Assembly (NCBI GenBank): GCA_002914805.1
Contig: JXTB01000004.1
Location: 468,872-532,871, forward strand
Direction: 5' to 3'
Length of the DNA: 64,000 bases
From: Parasponia andersonii
Lineage: Eukaryota > Streptophyta > Magnoliopsida > Rosales > Cannabaceae
The notes under the pieces are model-generated. The model made no database searches, was not told where the DNA came from, and saw nothing but the letters and a program-made list of their open reading frames with translations. The stretch's first letter is position 1. Each line of letters begins with the position of its first letter. Made by a program: the position numbers and the translations under genes. Shown here piece by piece: positions 46,901 to 58,856 of this stretch.

Positions 46901-47302
46901 TTTCAGATAGTTTTAAAACATCAATTAGGTTAGGTTACAAATAATGTTTTTTCTAAGAAAAAAAGGTATAAATAGTGTTAATTAATTTTGATAAAATTAT
47001 ATTAATTTAAATTTAATCTTATTTAGTTTTGAAATAATTTTAAAATTGAATTTAGGAACCTAAATCTCATTCTAATCTCCCTATAAGCCCTTAGGTGCAA
47101 TAAAATACAACAATGATCTTCAATAATGTACTATACGTGACTCTCATATGACCAATTTTGTTAATGATTTGACAACCTTTGACGAATTGGGTATGATTGC
47201 CACTGTTATGTGAATTTAGGGATTTAACTACTAAGAAAATGTTTTCAAGGGCCAATTTCCCAAATCATAATAAATTCAGGGGAAAAGATGTTAAAAACCA
47301 TT

Positions 47303-48152
47303 ATTATTATTATTATTATTATTATCACTTCTATTTCTATTATGCTACTCACCCTTTATTTCTCATGCTTTATATTTATGCAGAGTACTAAGTAACTAAT
47401 TAAATATTGTGCTAATATTTAAATTTTGCATTTTAAATACTCCCAAGCTTGTGATTTTGAGTTGTAGCGTATACTTTTTCTTATTTGCAATCATTCACAT
47501 TAAATTTAGTATTTTATTTTCTTTTAATATGGCTAGAATCACCTGTGTCAAAAATTTAACTTTCTAATTTTTTATTTTCAATATTATTTATTTATATTTC
47601 GTACCGAATGGATGGAGTCACATATGTCAGAAAACTAATAATATTTTTGTGTAATTCTGACCATATGGACAGTATCACCTGCGTCAAAAATATTGACTAT
47701 CTAACACGTGGTGATAGTCATTGAAATCACTCACACCTGTTTACTTGTAGGTTGAGCTATTAAAAATGCCAACAATTTTCTGATATGTGGAATTGTATCA
47801 TTACAATTTTTCACGCCATTTTCTCCATTTTATACCACTATCTTACTTATCATAATTAAGTGTTTTAACACTTAATTAATTTTTCTTTAATCAAATCACA
47901 AAAGTGCTAGAATAACAAAAAAAACCATGGTTACCCATTATGTATTGATAATGACAAAATAAGAAAAAAAAAAGATAAAAATACAAAATTTTTTCATACT
48001 TGACAAATACATAACAATACACTAAATAGTTTTCAAAATCTAAAATTCAAATATATAAGTACATATAACTCTCCAAACTCATTATTTTACAAAGTTATAT
48101 GAATATAAGTAGTGTAAAATTAAATAAATATCTATATGTGTAATAATTTTTT
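47303..48152. other. Intergenic, with three related TCACCTG-TGTCA blocks
   Basis: No gene. At about 47533, 47612 and 47667 occur three degenerate copies of a block reading (A/G)TCACCTGTGTCAAAAA-like text. An ATT tract at 47300-47325 flanks the inverted-repeat element. Confidence 0.45.
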
Positions 48153-48210
48153 GGTTGCCAATCTAGTAAGTATTTCTTTTCACCTGTGTATAAGTACTTT
48201 TTTTCTAGCT
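48153..48210 (+). mobile_element. Half copy of the 240-bp MITE
   Basis: Starts GGTTGCCAATCTAGTAAGTA and follows the left half of 46622-46861 through TATTTCTTT, the ACCT-TG core, and TTTTTTTCTAGCT. It then stops abruptly where a copia pol fragment begins. The second half and right TIR are missing. Confidence 0.7.
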
Positions 48211-48863
48211 AAGGTCTGCACAAGACCTGATATTGCATATGCTGTTGAGATGTTATGAAGATATTAAAGTAATCTAGGTATGCACTACTAGACAACTGCA
48301 AAGAAAGTGATGAGATACCTCCAAGGGACTAAAATTTATGTATATGTATAGATGGACTGATAGTTTAGGAGTGATTGGCTACTCTAATTTAGATTTTGCT
48401 GGCCATGTTGATTCACGAAAATCAACTTCTGGATAGATTTCTATGTTTGCTAGTGGAGTTGTATCATGGAGAAGTACAAAGCAGACTTTGACTGCTACTT
48501 CCACTATGAAAGATGAGTTCGTATCTTGTTTTGAGGCTACATCACAAGGTGTATGGTTGAAGAGTTTCATTTTTTAGCTTAAAATTATGGATTCAATTTT
48601 TAGGCCATTAAAGATATATTGTGACAATTCTGTTGTAGTATTTGCAGCTAAAAATAACAAAAGTGGTAGTCGAAGTAAACACATCGCTGCAAGTATTTAG
48701 CCATAAAGGAACATGCTAAAGATAAAATAATGATTATTGAATATGTTAGCACTGAATTGTTGATTGTTGATCCTTTGACTAAAGGCATGCAACCATTAAA
48801 ATTTAAGGATCGTGTAGAACGAACGGAACTTGAAGAATTTAAGGATCCTTTGACTCTAGGCTA
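48211..48863 (+). pseudogene. Copia RT end and RNase H fragment
   Basis: Begins in the RT/RNase H connection with CTRPDIAYAV and continues with TTAKK-like and RYLQGT-type words, then IGYSNLDFAGHVDSRKSTSG, ASGVVSWRSTKQTLTATSTM, EFVSCFEATSQGVWLKSFIF, YCDNSVVVFAAKNN and the end LLTKGMQP-type text in a shifted frame. Stops and shifts throughout. No gag, protease, integrase or RT core precedes it, so it is a 5'-truncated or recombined remnant. Confidence 0.87.
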
Positions 48864-49359
48864 GTGTTTATAGAGATATAATACACTGTGATAAATAGAA
48901 GATAATACTCAATTTTCAGAGAACTTATCGCTATGATTCATGTATTCTGTTTCTTAAAAGGATATTGATGGGTTTTATAGTCAAATATATGGATCAAGTG
49001 AGAGAATCTTAAGTATATTTTGTCATTATCAAATATCTACTTGTTTGTGGTTTATTATTTCCACTTTTAGATAATTGTTAGGTAACAGCCTCTATTATCT
49101 CTGCTTGAAGAGACAATGATAATGGACCATTATCTTCACCATCTCTTGTACTTTATTGATAATATCCGATTAAATTCACCATCAATAGAGACTCTTTAAG
49201 GTCTAGAAGAGTCAATACTCTGAACATAGTATCTTCGGAGAACAGAGTATTCTTATATACTATTTTTTCAATGCATAGTTAGATCAATGTGTTACCTTTG
49301 GCCATTGATACCTCCCACATAATAATAGTATATAATTATACATAAATATATAGGGTGAG
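48864..49359 (+). other. Probable 3' remnant of the copia fragment
   Basis: Directly follows the RNase H end, where a polypurine tract and 3' LTR would lie. I see no clear TG start or second copy to confirm an LTR. AT-rich, no gene. Confidence 0.4.
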
Positions 49360-49712
49360 ATTTACTTAAATTCGGTCCTTAGAAAATTTTCTTTGTGTTT
49401 GTAGTGAAATAATACTCGCTCTTGTTATAACTACGTGCTTTTTTTAAAAAAAAAAATCTTTTTTGATTATTCTTTTGCAATAATATTCATTACATATATT
49501 AATATATCTTACCTGTTCATAAGAAACATATTTAGATGTTTGAAAATACTCACAACATATAATCATAAAATTATGTTTTATAACATAACTAAGAACTGTA
49601 AAATTTCAGCGAATAATACATACTTGAAGAATTTTACCTTTTGTTATAAAATTATAAAAATTTTAATAGCAAGCTTATTTCGTGGTCTAAGATTATGCTA
49701 CATGTATTAAAT
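49360..49712 (-). repeat. Inverted gypsy LTR fragment
   Basis: Same orientation and content as about 57085-57310 of the right-hand gypsy LTR (TTCATAAGAAA-ATATTTAG, ATATAATCATAAAATTATGT, AAATTTCAG-GA-TAAT). It is the reverse complement of 50605-50790. It lies just outside the left LTR and so forms a local inverted repeat with it. Confidence 0.75.
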
Positions 49713-49930
49713 TTATTTAATCATAAAAATTGAATAGTTATACACTAACAAATTTTGTGGATTTGGTTGTAATAAAGTACATAAATGAGTGCCAAGTTAG
49801 ACCACGTGCATAATAAGAGATAAAGATTAACAAACATTTTAAATTCATGCATGTGAACATTTGTAATGTGTTGTATATTTGATTAATTATATTTATTGTT
49901 AGGCTCAAAGTGGATTATTCCAATAAATAT
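49713..49930. other. Spacer before left gypsy LTR
   Basis: About 220 bp of AT-rich sequence, no feature recognised. Confidence 0.4.
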
Positions 49931-50053
49931 TGTTACTATTTTATGGCCAACTTAGTAGGGCAAATGATTTTTGGCTTTGTTATATTATCAATATTATAAT
50001 TATTATTGTTGTTGCTATTGTTATATATAATAATATGTTACGAGATGACTATA

Positions 50054-50093
<40 letters not shown>

Positions 50094-51657
50094 ATAAAGT
50101 AAAGTAAAAATAAAAAATAAAAGAAAGCCTATACAAACATATATGCATATATGTATAAAAAATTTAAAAAATAAAGGTTGGTCGTAACATATATATACAA
50201 TCTAATACATATATTGTACATATTACATATGTGAGAAGAAAAGAGAGTATAGCCAACCTTGGTTGGCCACAAATATGGAACTTATTAATAGCTAGCCAAC
50301 ATGATGGAACTGGCAATCTATGTAATAATATTAATTTTTCTTCAATCTAATATCTTAGCAACACGTGGAGTTAGATACCTAGTTCTAGTATCATCCACTA
50401 CTTTTTAAATGACTAACATGTGGCGTGATTAATATTGTCTCCAGCACTAGCCACACTATTATCCCACCAACTATTATTAAATTTTTACCTTGTATGTATT
50501 ACTCACCTGTGGATAAGTTTATTTGTCCTCCACTTTTCATCATTCTTTGTTTTCTCTTTTTAATGCTATAAACTACACATATAAACTATACATATAGCTT
50601 TGTGAGTATTTTCAACCACCTAAATATGTTTCTTATGAACAAATAACACGTATTAATATATGTAATGAATATTATTGCATGAATAATAATAAAAGATGAT
50701 AATGTAGTTATAACAAGGGCAAGTATGTGGTATTTTACTACAAGTACAAAGAAAGTTTTCTAATAATCGAATGTAAATAAATCTCAATTTAAGTATTTAT
50801 GTGAAATATTATGTGCTATTATATGATGTAATTATGATTATCATAATATGTCATTATATGTTCTGCAATATTAAATGCATAAAGTATGTCGGAATGTCAC
50901 GAGTACGTGTATACATAATTACACGAAAAATTATGATTTTCATTGAAATGAATTTAAAAGTACTAAGTATCCAAAATTATTTATGAAGAATGTTTTTTTA
51001 GATGTTTAAGTTTTTTTAGGTGTTTAAGTTCTTAGAAGAAGTGTGAGCACTTGACTGATTGTCTCACAGTCATTAGGTTAAGAGCAAAAGTTTAATTGTG
51101 ACGATAGCTATACAAAATTCGAATAGCTATAAGGTTAGATATATTTGTCATGACATCGCACTTGTGATCCATTACTACCAATAGACTTGACATTTCACTA
51201 TAATGAGCTCAATATGAAGGTTTTATGAAATAACAATATTTATGAACCAAAAATATTTTCAAAGAATGAGTTACATAGTTATGATTCAAGAAGTGTACTA
51301 TTCATGTAACTGGATATTTATTGTATGCTTGAGATTTGCTTGATAGGCACAAGCTCATTATATTCATTTTAATTTTTCAGATGAGTAATGATTCTTATCG
51401 AAGGTTGGTTTTACTTTCAAAGTATTCAATTTTCGGACAAGGATTGAGCGTGTTTTATTGTTATGAAATATATGAATTTAATTTATATTTTTTAGAGTTA
51501 ATTTCAATTATGAATTAATATAAATTTTGATAAGAACTCTATCTTTAGTACAATTATGAATAGTAAATATTAAAAAAAAATGACCAATCTTTCGCTTTAA
51601 TTTTATAAAATAAAACTGTAAATTAATATTTTCTCAACCTAAATTTATGCAATGTCA
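49931..51657 (+). repeat. LTR of plus-strand gypsy element
   Basis: Starts TGTTACTATTTTATGGCCAA and ends ATGTCA before a primer site. It aligns with the reverse complement of 56371-60170 along most of its length, but lacks about 1.1 kb present there (57310-58400) and the solo LTR. Contains a 35-bp AT tract at 50055-50089. Confidence 0.82.
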
Positions 51658-51660
51658 CAG

Positions 51661-51672
51661 TTGGTATCAGAG
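51661..51672 (+). promoter_or_regulatory. Primer-binding site of plus-strand gypsy
   Basis: TTGGTATCAGAG (with GC following) three bases after the LTR end matches plant tRNA-iMet. It fixes the plus orientation. Confidence 0.92.
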
Positions 51673-52873
51673 CAAATATTTAGTTGTTTTTGTAGAATTT
51701 TTTTATTATAAAAAAAATTAAGTTAATGTCATGTGGGCCCTATTTTCGACCAACCGGTAAGAGAAAAAATGAAATTTAATTGTTTATTTATTTATTTATA
51801 TATTAGTTTTATTACGATTTAGAGTGGTATAGGCTAGAGTTTTATGTTTAGATTTCATGTGATGGATTAATTCTACTAGAGGAGCTAGTGATTATCCCAA
51901 GTTCAAAAAGAGAATCAAACTCAGAATATACAAATAGGTATGGAAAGCATGGTATAGGTGATAACCAATTTTATTAATCAAGTTATGCGGCAGAAGCAAC
52001 AAACACAAGTATAAACTACTGAAGTTCCTCGTCTTAGTGAAGTCTTCCTCCCAGTTCGTTAGCAATTCAGAAGGATGAAACTTTCTAGTTTTAAAGAAGG
52101 CATTAACCTTTTTATTGTTGAAGGAAGGATAGATCAAGGAATTGGAACATATCTTTCGTTTGTTGACATGTATTGATGAACAACATGTTGCGTGTGCTAT
52201 TTCATAATGAAAAGTGCAGCAACACACTGGTTTGAAATGACTGATCGTATTCACAATACTCAATCCAACCTTATTACATGAGATCGTTTTAAGGAAATTT
52301 TCTTTGAAAAGTATTTCTCATACTCTGTGAGGCAAGCTAAAGATATAGAGTTCATCAACTTAGTGTAAGGATCTATGACTATTTCACAGTATGAACGTCG
52401 ATTTAAATAACTATTTCACTTTGCACCACACTTGGTGGACACTGAAGAACATAAAACTAAGGAAATTAAAGATGAGATTGAAACCTAATATAAGGCATTC
52501 GATTAAAGTATTGAAGTTAGCCTCCTATGATGAAGTTTTAGATCAAGCTCAAATGCTAGCTGAAAATGATAGAGAGCCCAGTCAACCAGATAATCAAAAA
52601 GCAAGTGGATATCAAAAAGGAAAGTCATTGAATAGAAATAAGCAAAAGTGGAAAGGAAACCACAATGGAGGTGACAAAGGTGGTAACAATAATAAGAAAA
52701 TAATGACTACTTATGAGAAGTATAGAAAAGCTCACTCAAGCCAATGTCATATAGGTTCTAACTTGTACTTTAAATGTGGCAAACTAGGACACTTCATCAA
52801 AAATTGCAAGGAAAAGTCGACTACTAGTGACACAATGGGCAGAAGAAAATATAAGTGCGTGTTTATACTATGA
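51673..52873 (+). pseudogene. Gypsy gag, plus copy
   Basis: After a leader, gag words appear: KSAATHWFEMTDRI near 52212, FKEIFFEKYFSYSVRQAK, SMTISQYERRF, then an open stretch at 52391-52873 containing LKPNIRHSIKVLKLASYDEV, a Gln/Lys/Asn-rich region and a zinc knuckle reading YFKCGKLGHFIKNC, whose first Cys is Tyr. Wording resembles Tekay-type chromoviruses. Several stops precede 52391. Confidence 0.85.
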
Positions 52874-54440
52874 TATATGAAGAAGCTAACACTTCTTCAG
52901 ATGTTATTATAGGTACTATAATTGTTTTTGGTGTTCCCACCTCTATTTTGATTGAATTCGGATGCTACCTATTCTTTTATCAACTTTTCTTTTGCAAAAT
53001 AATTAGAAATTATGCCAGAACGCTTATATAGATAGTTTAGTGTTTCTACACTTTCAGGATCTATTCTAAACTCTAGTTGTAAGCTTAAAGAATGTAAAAT
53101 CCTAATTGATGGACGAGAAGATTTGGTCGATCTTGTTCTTATTCACATTAGCGATGTTGACATAATTCTTGACATGGATTGGTTGAGTACGAATTGATCA
53201 TAATTCTTGGCATGGATTTGTCAACAGTGGCATAGATTAGCAGAAATGAAACCACAATAGAGGCGACAAAGGTAGTAACAACAATAAAAAAATAGCGACA
53301 ACTTATAAGAAGTACAGAAAGGCTCACTCAAACTAATATTGTATGGGTTATAGCTTGTGCTTTAAATGTTGCAAACTAGGGTACTTCTTCAAAAATTGCA
53401 AGGAGTAGACCACTAGTGATACAATAAGCAGAAGAAAAAAAAAGGGCATACTTATACTAAGATATATGAAGAGGCTAACACTCTTTGGATGTTAATGTAG
53501 ATACTATGATTGTTTCTAGTATTCCTACCTCTATTTTGATTGAATTCGGGAGCTACATATTCTTTTATAAATTTATCTTTTGCAAAACAATTAGAAGTTA
53601 TGCTAGAATTCTTATATAGATAGGTTAGTATTTCAACACTTTCAAGAGATATTTTAAATTCTAGTTGTAAGCTTAAAAGATGTAAAATCCTAATTAATGG
53701 ATGAGAAGTTTTGATCAATTTCGGATGTAAAATCCTAATTAATGGATGAGAAGTTTTGATCGATTTCGTTCTTCTTCATGTTAGCGATTTTGACATAATT
53801 CTTGGCATCAATTGGTTGAGTATAGATTGGTCATAATTCTTGGCATGGAATGATCATCCATGGCCTGGATTAGTGGAAAGGAAACCACAATGGAGGTGAC
53901 AAAGGTGGTAATAATAATAAGAAAATAGCGACAACTTGTGAGAAGTGCAGAAAGGCTCACTCAAGCCAATATTGTATAGGTTCTAGCTTATGCTTTAAAT
54001 GTGGCAAGCTAGGAAACTTCATGAAAGATTGCAAGGGGAAGCTAACCACTAGTGACATAATGGGTAAAAGAAAACATAATTGAATGTTTATGCTACGATA
54101 TATGAAAAGGCTAACATTTCTTCGGATGTTATTATAAGTACTATGATTGTTTCTGGTGTTTTTACCTCCATTTTGATTGAATTCAGGTGCTACCTATTTT
54201 TTGCCAACCTATCTTTTGCAAAATAATTAGAAGTTATGCCAGAACGCTTATATAGTTGGTTTACTATTTCCACACCTTCAGAAGTTATTTTAAACTCTAG
54301 TTGTAAGCTTAAAAGATGCAAAATCCTAATTGATGGACAAGAAGTATTGGTTGATCTCGTTCTTCTTCATATTAATGATTTTGACATAATTCTTAACATG
54401 GATTGGTTGAGTACGAACCATGCAATAATTGATTGTAGTA
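52640..54440 (+). repeat. Threefold tandem repeat of zinc-knuckle/protease segment
   Basis: Three copies of a ~0.6 kb segment in the gypsy element: about 52640-53220, 53228-53870 and 53876-54440. The knuckle word TAAATG(T)(G/T)GC starts at 52771, 53363 and 53996, so the spacings are 592 and 633 bp. Each copy runs from ACCACAATGGAGG-type text through the zinc knuckle to the protease end and ATTCTTGACATGGATTGG. Only the third copy leads into RT. Copy two also has an inner 45-bp duplication (from 53679 and 53724). Confidence 0.9.
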
Positions 54441-54460
54441 AAAAAGAAGTGAGGTTCTAA
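52900..54460 (+). pseudogene. Gypsy protease, three broken copies
   Basis: Each repeat copy carries the protease region with the catalytic motif. In all three the sequence is ATTTTGATTGAATTC, where the family expects ATTGATTCGG (I-D-S-G); one extra A shifts the frame right at the catalytic Asp. Downstream frame reads SFIN or similar, LSFAK and MPERLYSWFTIS. The third copy is open at 54236-54460 with GQEVLVDLVLLHINDFDIIL and MDWLSTNHAIIDCS. Confidence 0.85.
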
Positions 54461-55383
54461 TCTCTGATTGAACAAAGTTTTTCATTCCTTAGAGTTAGGA
54501 GTGTAACTCTATACCTTTTATTACTGCAAAAAGGCTCAACACATGCTAAACAAATATTGTGTTGGTTTCCTAGCATCAATAATTGAAGTAATGAAGGAAG
54601 ATATCACAATAGACCAAATACCTATAGTTCGAGACTTTGTAGATGTTTTTCTAGAAGATTGAACTGTCTTTAGATCGTAAGATTGAGTTCGTAATAAATG
54701 TGGTTCCTACACTTAGCCTATTTTCAAAACACCTTATCGCATAGCTCTAGCTAAGTTTAAAGAGCTTAAAGAACAATTTTCAGATCTATTAGACAAGAAG
54801 TTCATCAGGCCTAGTCATTCACAATGGGGAGCACCTATACTTTTCATTAAGAAGAAAGATGGTTTAATGAGGTTGTGTATCGATTACAAAGAATTGAACA
54901 AATTAAGTAACCATAGAGAATAAGTATCTATTGCCCCAGATTAAGGACTTGTTTGATCAACTACAACAAGCGTGAAACTTTTCTAAAATTGATTTATGAT
55001 TTGGCTATCATTAATTGAAAGTTGAGAAAAATGATGTACTAAAGACAACTTTCAAAATGTGATATGGACATTACGATTTTTTGGTCATGCCTTTTGGCCT
55101 AACTAATATTGCTACAACTTTTATGGACTTACTGAATAGAGTATTTAAAGATTACCTTGATCAATTTGTTATCGTCTTTATTGATGACATTTTGATATAC
55201 ACCAAAGAGAAATATAAACATCATATGCATTGTCTTATAGATTTTTCCAGAAAATAAGCTTTACGCAAAATTTAAGAAGTGTGAATTCTAGATGATACAA
55301 ATTTCTTTCTTAGGGCGCATCATCTCTAAGGATGATATGTTTGTTGACCTTAGTAAGGTGAAAGCAGTTCAACAATGGTTGTT
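54461..55383 (+). pseudogene. Gypsy RT, plus copy, truncated
   Basis: Continues with [50 protein letters not shown], a shifted FSKIDL-type stretch, [18 protein letters not shown] text near 55068-55105 and the catalytic region [15 protein letters not shown] near 55165-55208. Family Y-V-D-D here is F-I-D-D, which many gypsy RTs tolerate. Stops are frequent. The frame ends at 55383, where the sequence abruptly changes to the minus-strand gag of a second copy. Confidence 0.87.
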
Positions 55384-56140
55384 TCTATATCATGGTTTTC
55401 TCTTTTGATATCCACTTGCTTTTAGATTATCTAGTTGAACGAGCTTTTCATCATTTTCAGTTAAAATTTGAGGTCGATCCAAAACTTCAGCATAGGAGGT
55501 TAATTTCAGTATTTGAATTGAATGCCTTATATTAGGTTTCAATCCCATCTTGAACTTTCTTACTTTACGTTTCTCAGTGTCTACCAAGTGTGGTGCAAAG
55601 CGAGATAGTTGTTCAAATTGATATTCATACAGTGGAATAGTCATAGAAATTGCACCAAGTTGATGAACTCTACCTTTTTAACTTGTCTCATAGAGTACAT
55701 GAAATACTTCTCAAAGAAGATTTCCTTAAAATAAGCCTATGTAATAGGGTTGGCTTGAGTATTATGGATACAATCAGTCGTCTTCCACCAGTATGCTGCT
55801 GCACCTTTCATCATAAAGATAGCACACTCAATACATTGTTGATTAGTGTATGCCAACAAACGAAAGATGTGTTCTAAGTCCTTGATCTATCCTTCCGCAA
55901 TGAGAGGATCAGTGCCCTTGAAAACTTGAAGGCTTTATCCTTTAGAATCGTTCTTAAACTAGAGTAAAGCTCTACCGGGATGAAGAGCTTCAATAGCTTG
56001 TGCTTGTGGTTGTTGCTGTCATTGCATGACTTGATTAATGGAATTGGTTATGAGCTACACTATGCTTTCCATACTCATTTGTAGATTCTGAGTTTGATTC
56101 CCAGGTTGGTATCACCTCCCTTAGCAGAGGCAATTCGTCA
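55384..56140 (-). pseudogene. Gypsy gag, minus copy, truncated
   Basis: Minus-strand counterpart of 51890-52620. 55390-55644 reads RFAPHLVDTEKRKVRKFKMG, KPNIRHSIQILKLTSYAEVL and ASGYQKRKP, and upstream parts match FKTFKGTDPLIAEG-type text after stops. It is cut at 55383-55390 before the zinc knuckle, exactly where the plus copy ends. Confidence 0.85.
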
Positions 56141-56354
56141 CAAAAATATCTAAACATAAAACTCTAGGCTAATTCTTTGTACTAGCGCTCTAAATTATAA
56201 TAGAACTAATACATACTTAAAGAAATAAATAAATACATATTATATAAATAAATTTCATCTTTTCTCTTACTAGTTAGTTGAAAGCAGGGTCCCATGGCAT
56301 TAACTTATTTTTTGTCTTTAATAAAAAAAGGTCTATAAAAATGACTAAATGCTT

Positions 56355-56366
56355 GCTTTGATACTA
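56355..56366 (-). promoter_or_regulatory. Primer-binding site of minus-strand gypsy
   Basis: The minus strand reads TAGTATCAAAGC close to the LTR end GTGTCA. This is the tRNA-iMet site with two changes, in the same place as in the plus copy. Confidence 0.85.
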
Positions 56367-58796
56367 ACGGTGACACGCTGTACATATAGGTTGACAAAAT
56401 GTTAATTTACAACTTCATTTTATAAGATTAAAGTGGAAGATCATTTAATTTTTTTAATATTTACCATTCACAACTGAACTAAAGATAGACTTCTTATCAA
56501 AATTTATTTTATTTTATAATAAAATTAACTCTTAAAAATAGAAATTTAGTTCATACACTCCATAAAAATAAAACACACTCAATCTTAATCCAACAATTGA
56601 ATACTTGTAAGTTAGTTGTTTAAAATATTTTATTGTCATTTAGGATTCTACTGCCATCAGCCAACATCTAGTAGGAATCACTGTTTATCTGGAATATTTA
56701 AACGAATGTAATGAACTTATGCCTAGTAAGCAAATATCATATATGCAATGAATATTATATTACATGAATAGTGTATTTTTAGAATCATAATTATGTATCC
56801 CATTCTTTAAAAACATCTTGTTCTTAAACATTTTCATTTAATAAAACTTTCATATTTGAGCTTAACATAGTTAAATGCCAAGTCTATCATAAGTAATGGC
56901 CCATAGATGTGGTGTCATGATAAGTATGTATGATCCTATAGCTATATGGATCTTTATATCTATCGTACTATAATGAATAGCATTGCAATTTAACTTTCAT
57001 TCTTGACGTTATGATTGTAGATCATTCACTTGGATACCCATACTCATTTAAAGGACTTAAAAAACACTTACTTATAGTGAAATACCACACACTTGCCCTT
57101 GTTGAAGCACGTGCTTCTTTTTAATTTTTTTTTATTATTTATGAAATAATATTCTTTACATATATTAATACATATTATTTGTTCATAAGAAATATATTTA
57201 GGTGTTTAAAAATACTACACCATATAATCATAAAATTATGTTTTCTAGCATAACCAAAAGTTGTGAAATTTCAGTGAGTAATATATATTTAAAGAATTTT
57301 ATTTTCTGTTATAAATTATAATTATTCTGAAATTTTATTGAAATCATAATAACAAATAAAGAAAGCTACAAAAAATTATTTAGAATTTAGTAATAAGATT
57401 TAATACATTTTTTCAAATTTCTAATATAGTGTCTGGAATCTGATAAAATTATTTAAACCTATGATCAGTAGTAAATATTTGAACTTTAGAAACTTTTTGT
57501 CAATTAAAATAATTTGAATTTTACACGAGATCATTATAACATGAAATAAAGCCAACAAAAGTTATTTAGGATTTATTAATCATATTTACCACATTTTGCC
57601 TAATTTGTAGTTTGAAATATGACAAAACTATTACAGTGGCACTAGTAGTCAATGCTTGATTTTTCTAGAATGTTTTATTTATTAAAAAAAATTGAAATTT
57701 TAAAGAAATACCACTAACATATTATTCCACATGTACAAAAATTGGTGACTCCAAATTATACTCTCACAGAGCACTTACAATTGTCATAAATATACCTTAG
57801 AATTTATGTTCGTACTTAAAAGAGTAAAATAACACCTATTACGAAAATCAGAATTAATTTTGGAACTTTCTAAAAATCATGAAAATATTCTGAGACTCTT
57901 ATATGACACATATTAGTGCCTAGTAAAATTTTCAAGTCTAAATAATATTAATAAGATGAGTTTTGACTAATATAATCTCAGACAAATAAGACTATTAAAT
58001 TTACTAGTTCTATAAATAATATGTAAAAAAAATTCAATAATAATTATAAATAATTTCATGATACCATAACAATTTTCAGAACACAATGTAATATGTATAT
58101 AAGTATTTCTTTCAAATTTTACGCCAAATAGAAAGCATTTATCCTCTAAAATCATAGAGTAAATATGATCAAAGTTACGTGTCAATTTTTCTGAGGTAAT
58201 AACCAATATGTATTTTAAGGAGTTATATAAAATTATTGGAGTCAGATAAGAAAAAAAAAATTTCAAAAATTAAGTAGTTATATATATCAAGACATCTTGT
58301 AAAAATTTCAGAGTTTAATAAGTTTCTAAATCCTAATAACATAGGTTGAAATTTAGTTTAACAATAGTAAACTATAATCTCTAGGGAAAATAGGGTTCTA
58401 AGAATCACCTCCAGCATATACACAAAGCAAGATAGATGCTCAAAATCTTATGTTATTGTTTCATGAGTTCATTACTCAAAAAGATATGCCCAGGCTATAG
58501 GTAATATGATTAGTTTTAGAAAAGATGATAATGAACGATGAAGAAAGAAGAAGAGATGAACCTATCGTAAGTATTGGGTGAGGAATACGTATGATACAAA
58601 TATTTGATAATTAGTGGTGGGCTACGGGTGTGGTTGGTGGTGGAGACAAGATTGATTATTCTGCATGTTAGTCATTAACAAAGTAATGGATGGTAGTGGA
58701 GACAAGGTGGCTAATTTCACATATTGCTAAATAAGGTATTAGACATATAGACATCATCACATGGATTGCCAACTTTGCTAAAGTTGACTATTACTC

Positions 58797-58822
58797 CTTT
58801 TTCTTTTTCTTTTTCTTTTTCC
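58797..58822. repeat. TTTTTC-type tract
   Basis: Four to five copies of a CTTTTT unit, in the gypsy LTR, absent from the plus-strand LTR copy. Confidence 0.8.
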
Positions 58823-58856
58823 TCCTCTTATATAATATGTACATATATACAAGTAT

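Larger units (their letters stand above)
45094..47302. mobile_element. Non-autonomous element with ~390-bp terminal inverted repeats
   Basis: 45094 to about 45485 is the reverse complement of about 46903-47302. Matching words include GAATGAGATTTAGGTT, AATTCGTCAAAGG, TGATTTGG and TAATTGATGTTTTAAA. Such long TIRs are typical of Mutator-like (MULE) elements. Both outer edges abut ATT microsatellites, so a target duplication cannot be told from the repeat. The core (45486-46900) has no transposase that I recognise; one stretch near 46120-46200 (FEKDSCELVKQV) faintly resembles an RNase-H-type fold fragment. A MITE is nested near the right end. Confidence 0.75.

Noticed and set aside
51892..52263. 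Minus-strand 123-codon open frame
   Set aside because: It is antisense to the gypsy gag on the plus strand, whose family words are clear, so it is a shadow.
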